DNA of 64,000 nucleotides, from positions 9,300,001-9,364,000 of the forward strand of contig CM082597.2 in assembly GCA_040954595.2 (NCBI GenBank), read 5' to 3'. A program made the position numbers and the translations under genes. Shown here piece by piece: positions 59,901 through 64,000 of this stretch. The notes beneath the pieces are model-generated. The model was not told where the DNA came from. It searched no databases and saw nothing but the letters and a program-made list of their open reading frames with translations. Positions within the stretch are counted from its first letter, which is position 1. The number at the start of each line of letters is the position of its first letter. Source of the stretch: Balanoglossus misakiensis. Its lineage: Eukaryota; Hemichordata.

Positions 59901-62900
59901 GCTGAGTGCTGTTTGAATGTTTATGTGCATATCTAATATATTTTCAGATCTTGTTCGATAACAAAACAGCAACATCGGTCGAACTCTTAAAAGGGGAGCG
60001 GAGTGATACAGTCCACGTGCGCAAAGAAGTCATTTTGTCTGCTGGATCCCTGTCATCACCCAAGGTATATTTCCCACATACAAGCTAGGTAACACAATTG
60101 TAACTCTTTATTAGGCGTTTTGCAGTAAAAATGTTATAATTACAGAATTGTTTACACTAAAGTAACCAAGTATCACTTAAAGATCGTATTGTCACAAAAT
60201 AGTTCCAGTAGTATTAAAGTCGTTGATGTACGGTATACAGTAGAGTGTTACTGTCCTAGTAGTCCTGTTTCATAAGTCAGGTCCATGACATATGTACAGA
60301 CATCTGTGATTGGTCCATCTGGTAATCTTAGGTCCACTTGCGGCACGCTGATTGGAGGGACCTTATGTGTTAGGTCTTATTATTATGTATTATTCATTAG
60401 ACCTTGTAGGTTAGGTCTTATTACTATGTATTATTCACTTTACAGCTCCCTGATTGGTTAAGGCGTAGGTCTGGTCCTCCAGTGTTCACTGCCTCATTAT
60501 GCAGGACCTTGTTGGTTAGGTCTTATTAATATGTATTTATTCAATTTTCAGCTCCCTGATTGGTTAATGTTTAGGTCTCCAGTTTTCACTGCCTCGTTAT
60601 GCAAAGTCTTTTGTACTTTCTGAATACAGTTGTCGTATTCTGTCTGGCATGCTGCCTGCGCGTGGTCGAAGCTCGCGATCGATCCCAGTGTATAAAGAAA
60701 GGCACTCATATAATGATTGGATTTCACCTTTTCCTTCACACTATTCATGGCATTTTGTGATTCTGTGAACTAGATACTCGAAATAAAATGTTGTATTTTA
60801 TTTCCAGTGGCGGTTTGTTGAAAAGGGCTAGTGTTTTGTTACGTAATGCCTTTCAGCGCATCACTTCGTGTAACACCTGGCTGAATATGAAGTCTGTGCT
60901 ATTCATTCAAGCAAACCAAAAATATCTTACAATAGAAATGTTTAGAATAGCATTGCATTTCTTTGGGATACCTCATTAGTTGCTTTACAGGTATGATTAC
61001 TTTTATTGTACTTCTTTCACGAAGCTGCACCATGACAGTTCCATTTTATGAAAACAATATACGAATGTATAAACGGACAACGTGCTCCTTATTACAACAT
61101 CTTCGTCAAAACAAATTTACTTTAAAATAGTAATAACAACAATAATAAAATTGATGATGAGAAGTAGGAGGATGATTAAAAAAATATACAACTTATCTAA
61201 AATGCTTAGATGAGTTAATCAGATTTTCAAAGTCCACCTAAAAGATCATTTAATCTTTCCAGGGTGCGGTTTATGTTGGAGATAATATCAGTCAGGCTAT
61301 TTCTTAGAAAAGCAATGAACGATCTGCGGACATCCCGAATAATGTGTTACCACAACGCTAGCCAGGAAGCACATGGGACATTTCACAATGAGGCAGTGAA
61401 CACATGGGGGACCAGACTGACACGTTAAGGATGTACGTTCAGTAAAATTGAAAGTATTGTCATTTTTTTTAATTGTGGATTTTTGGATTCTCCTTTGTAT
61501 GTATAATGAAAATCTGCAATAAAATTTAGGGGTCACCGCGCTTGTTTTTGAAATACAGAGCCATGAATTCAGTCGATAATAGAAGAAAACTGCTGACTCA
61601 GCATTTTTCACCAATGGTTTGTCTATGGGCAAAATTTTTAACCCAATTTATCTCAAAATAGAGCGCGGTGACCCCTATATTTTATTTGACCAATGAATTT
61701 ATTTTTACTGGACTGAGCTTTGTGTGAAATTTCGTGAAAATGACAATAGTAGAAGTTAGTTTTCTAGCGATTATCAATGTAATCCTATGAGAAAAAGACG
61801 GGTGCGCGCAGTTAACCGGTTTATGTTCTGCGCGCACATCCTTAAGATGGGTCACCCGTATCTTTTTGCCCGTTGTTATGGGTCGTTTTGGGACATTACA
61901 CCCCGATTTGGACTAAGCCGTTTTCAGAGTCTAACAAGGGGCTGGTAACTAGTTGAAAATCTGCACGATTGTGAGCGCGCGCCCCCTGACGCCATTGATA
62001 TGCAAATTAGTTAGGTCAAATTTCAAAAGCCTAAGGCTTTTTATTCCGTGACCTCAAAAACGAACTTGATATGTATTCATTGGTTGCTTGAACCAGGGAA
62101 GATCGTGACGGATTTTGTTTTCGAATATTATCGTTGTATCCTATGATTTCAGCATACCCGTACCACACCTGAAAAAGTCATCGATTTTGGGTGTTTTTGG
62201 ACGCACTCTTCCACTGGTATCGCTTCTTAGCACGACGAAAACCGAAAAAACGATCCGTCACACTATGCGGAAGTGCGTTCTCAACAAGCAGGTCAAATTT
62301 GGCTGGCCTACGTCGCCTATGAAAAAAGCCTTAGGGATTTTCGTGAACGGTACAAAATCTCTGTGTACAAAACATTGGATTTTTAGCGTTCGATCCAGTT
62401 ACTGTGGTTACAGGACGCGCACGCTATCGCTGACCGCTGCTTTGCCGTATTAGCGTGGCGGCCTATGGCCGGGCGGTAGCTGCCGTAACCATACTCGGAC
62501 AGGGGGTGTGCACACAATCGTGCGTATTTTTAACTAGTTACAAGCCCCTTGTCGGACGTTCATAACGGTTTCGATCAAAATTGAGTGTAGTGTCCTATAA
62601 AGGCCCATAGCAACGAGCAAAAAGATCCCAGGGACCCATCTTAACCAATCAGGGAGATGTATGGTGAATAAATACATATTAATAAGACCTAACCTATAAG
62701 GTCCTGTATAATGAGGCAGTGAACACTGGAGGACCAGGCCTACATATTAACCAATCGGGGAGCTGTAAAGTGAATGATGCATAGTAATAAGACCTAACCT
62801 ACAAGGTCCCTCCAATCAGCGTGCCGCAAGTGGACCTTAGAGAATCGGATAAACCAATCAGAACATGCAATACATGTGTATAGGACGTGTAATGTAGGTC

Positions 62901-63869
62901 ATTTTGAAACAGGACTACTGCAACGCGGCGTAGTATGGTTTGGTTTGCTGGGGTTGGGTGTGGTGTGGTACAGTGCAGCGGAATGTAGTGTAGTGCAATG
63001 TAATGTTCAGTAGTGTAGCATAGCCTGCGGGGTGTGTTGTGTTGTGATGTGATGTGATGTCATGTGATGTCATGTGATGTCATGTCATGTCATGTCATGT
63101 CATGTCATGTGATGTGATGTGATGTGATGTGATGTGATGTGCTGTGCTGTGCTGTGCTGTGCTGTGCTGTGTTGTGTTGTGTTGTGTTGTGTTGTGTTGT
63201 GTTGTGTTGTGTTGTGTTGTGTTGTGTTGTGTTGTGTTGTGTTGTGTTGTGTTGTGTTGTGCTGAAGCCACAGCAATAGAAGCTTTAATGGCCTCTCCAA
63301 AATAAAACCACTTTCAGCTCCTAATGTTGTCAGGCGTGGGACCCCGAGAGCACCTCGCAGATGTAGGAATACCAGTCTTGTGTAATCTTCCAGTCGGACA
63401 GAACTTACAGGATCACGTTGGGGTATTTATTAGATGCAGCAGTGCTCTTGGAGGCGGTCTTCCGAAGGTAGAAATTATGTTCACCAGTACTCCTGCCAAT
63501 AAAACATCGGAAATAGCGTGAAACTACACTACTGTTTTTGCCAACTATAAGAACCTGACTTTGACAGTTACGGTTTTCAGCTGTCTAATTTACATGCAGT
63601 ATACTTAACTGATTCATACAAAACATGTAAATTTATGCTAGTTTCCGGGCGCGTCCATGTGATAGTAGTTTTCTTATATATTTTCAGTAATAACGTAACA
63701 GCGATGACATCATAATGCTCACAGTTTCTGTATTGTTTGTTTTCACGAAGACACGTGTACGCTAATTGCAAAGAATGACAAACGCTCGAATGATAATGTC
63801 ACTCTATTTTCATTTCAGAATTGTGTATCCACACTCGGTTTGGATGTTAGCGGATTTGTCAAGACAACG
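56979..63869 (+). CDS. GMC-family FAD oxidoreductase (choline-dehydrogenase-like), 3' end outside window
   Basis: Nine exons join in frame: 56979-57182, 57484-57549, 58003-58148, 58386-58486, 58896-58945, 59232-59357, 59948-60064, 63318-63467 and 63819-63869 (337 aa so far). A tenth may start at about 63986. The N-terminus carries the FAD-binding GAGSAG (17-22) with LLLEAGP at the end of the second strand. Exon 3 has the GMC signature [14 protein letters not shown]. The second GMC signature, [16 protein letters not shown], is split by the 3.25-kb intron 7. QNLQDHVGV follows. The family oxidises alcohols or choline using FAD. The catalytic His region lies beyond the window. The start has a good context (caaatatggcc) and no evident mitochondrial targeting sequence, unlike vertebrate choline dehydrogenase, so the substrate is uncertain. 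Confidence 0.9.
60250..62920. mobile_element. 2.7-kb fold-back DNA transposon in intron 7
   Basis: The left arm, about 60255-60600 (starting agtagtcctgtttca, with cacttgcggcacgctgattg and repeated ggttaggtcttatta...agctccctgattggtta units), is the reverse complement of 62640-62920 at high similarity. Each arm is itself built of two diverged ~110-bp subrepeats. No transposase was recognised inside. Fold-back elements of this type are non-autonomous. Confidence 0.85.
61842..62645. mobile_element. Nested ~0.8-kb inverted-repeat element
   Basis: Sequence 61842-61980 (taagatgggtc, ctttttgc, acaaggggct, taactagtt, cacgattgtg blocks) is complemented by 62500-62645, giving ~140-bp arms around a ~520-bp core. 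It lies inside the larger fold-back element, so it is either a later insertion or the inner part of a composite. A second small inverted pair (ggggtcaccgcgct at 61530 and its complement at 61661) lies just upstream. The 112-codon frame in its core (62115-62453) has no recognisable features. Confidence 0.75.
63033..63262. repeat. Compound pentanucleotide microsatellite
   Basis: About 230 bp of five-base units changing in blocks: gtgat/gtcat first, then gctgt, then about 20 gttgt units. It ends 55 bp before exon 8 of the oxidoreductase gene. A 66-codon minus-strand frame across it is purely repetitive. Confidence 0.95.
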
Positions 63870-64000
63870 GTGCGTTGCCACCCCCTCCAAAAAAACGATA
63901 ATCTTATTGATGAAAAGCACGTATACAATATTTTATATATATTCAGATTTATCTATAACTGAGAGAGGTCTTAACGATCTCGCAGCTGTCAGGAATCAAA

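Noticed and set aside
62115-62453. 112-codon plus-strand frame inside the nested element
   Set aside because: No family pattern. It lies in the core of a non-autonomous inverted-repeat element.
63100-63300. 66-codon frame of His-Asn-Thr-Thr-Gln repeats
   Set aside because: Produced by the pentanucleotide array.
1-64000. tRNA, rRNA, CRISPR and bacterial-type operon signals
   Set aside because: None seen. The gene structure is eukaryotic throughout.

Overview
The window is animal genomic DNA. Genes are broken into many short exons with GT..AG introns, the proteins are metazoan (Ig-domain receptors, a receptor tyrosine kinase, TRAF-type proteins with MATH domains), and the space between them is full of transposons, fold-back elements and a satellite. 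The mix of a tyrosine-recombinase retroelement, expanded TRAF/death-fold genes and unusual Ig receptors fits an invertebrate deuterostome (lancelet, hemichordate or echinoderm). That is inference; I cannot name the species. All exon models below were built by hand from splice signals, reading-frame phase and protein pattern, so coordinates may be off by one or two bases. In each model every exon junction keeps frame.

Layout. 1-13 kb is repeat country: a 355-bp satellite (1-1182), a fold-back element with ~250-bp inverted arms (1995-4162), and a decayed DIRS/Ngaro-like tyrosine-recombinase retroelement on the minus strand (6084-9608) with an intact gag-like ORF but no reverse-transcriptase core. 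13.0-19.7 kb holds a minus-strand gene for a single-pass Ig-like surface protein with almost no cytoplasmic tail. 23.5-33.9 kb holds, divergently, a complete 14-exon receptor tyrosine kinase (signal peptide, two Ig domains, TM, kinase; 685 aa). Directly behind it, 34.8-37.7 kb holds a six-exon sister gene with the same signal-Ig-Ig-TM front but no kinase (336 aa).

37.9-47.3 kb is a very recent tandem segmental duplication (period 3,824 bp). Each copy carries a dead TRAF last exon; the duplicated and re-duplicated part also includes a death-effector-domain exon. One copy was then hit by a 1.18-kb DNA transposon. The array ends in an intact gene (47.0-48.5 kb) for a death-effector-domain / coiled-coil / TRAF-C (MATH) protein. 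50.0-54.8 kb is a seven-exon canonical TRAF (RING, zinc fingers, coiled coil, MATH) that lacks about seven residues of the MATH core. 57.0 kb to the right edge is a GMC-family FAD oxidoreductase (choline-dehydrogenase-like), cut off by the window end. One of its introns carries a nested fold-back transposon and another repeat, a pentanucleotide array.

Together the window reads as a cluster of Ig-type surface receptors (one signalling, two with short tails) next to a fast-evolving set of cytoplasmic TRAF/death-fold adaptors. This resembles an innate-immune or cell-recognition neighbourhood, with an unrelated metabolic gene at the right end. No tRNA, rRNA or CRISPR was seen.
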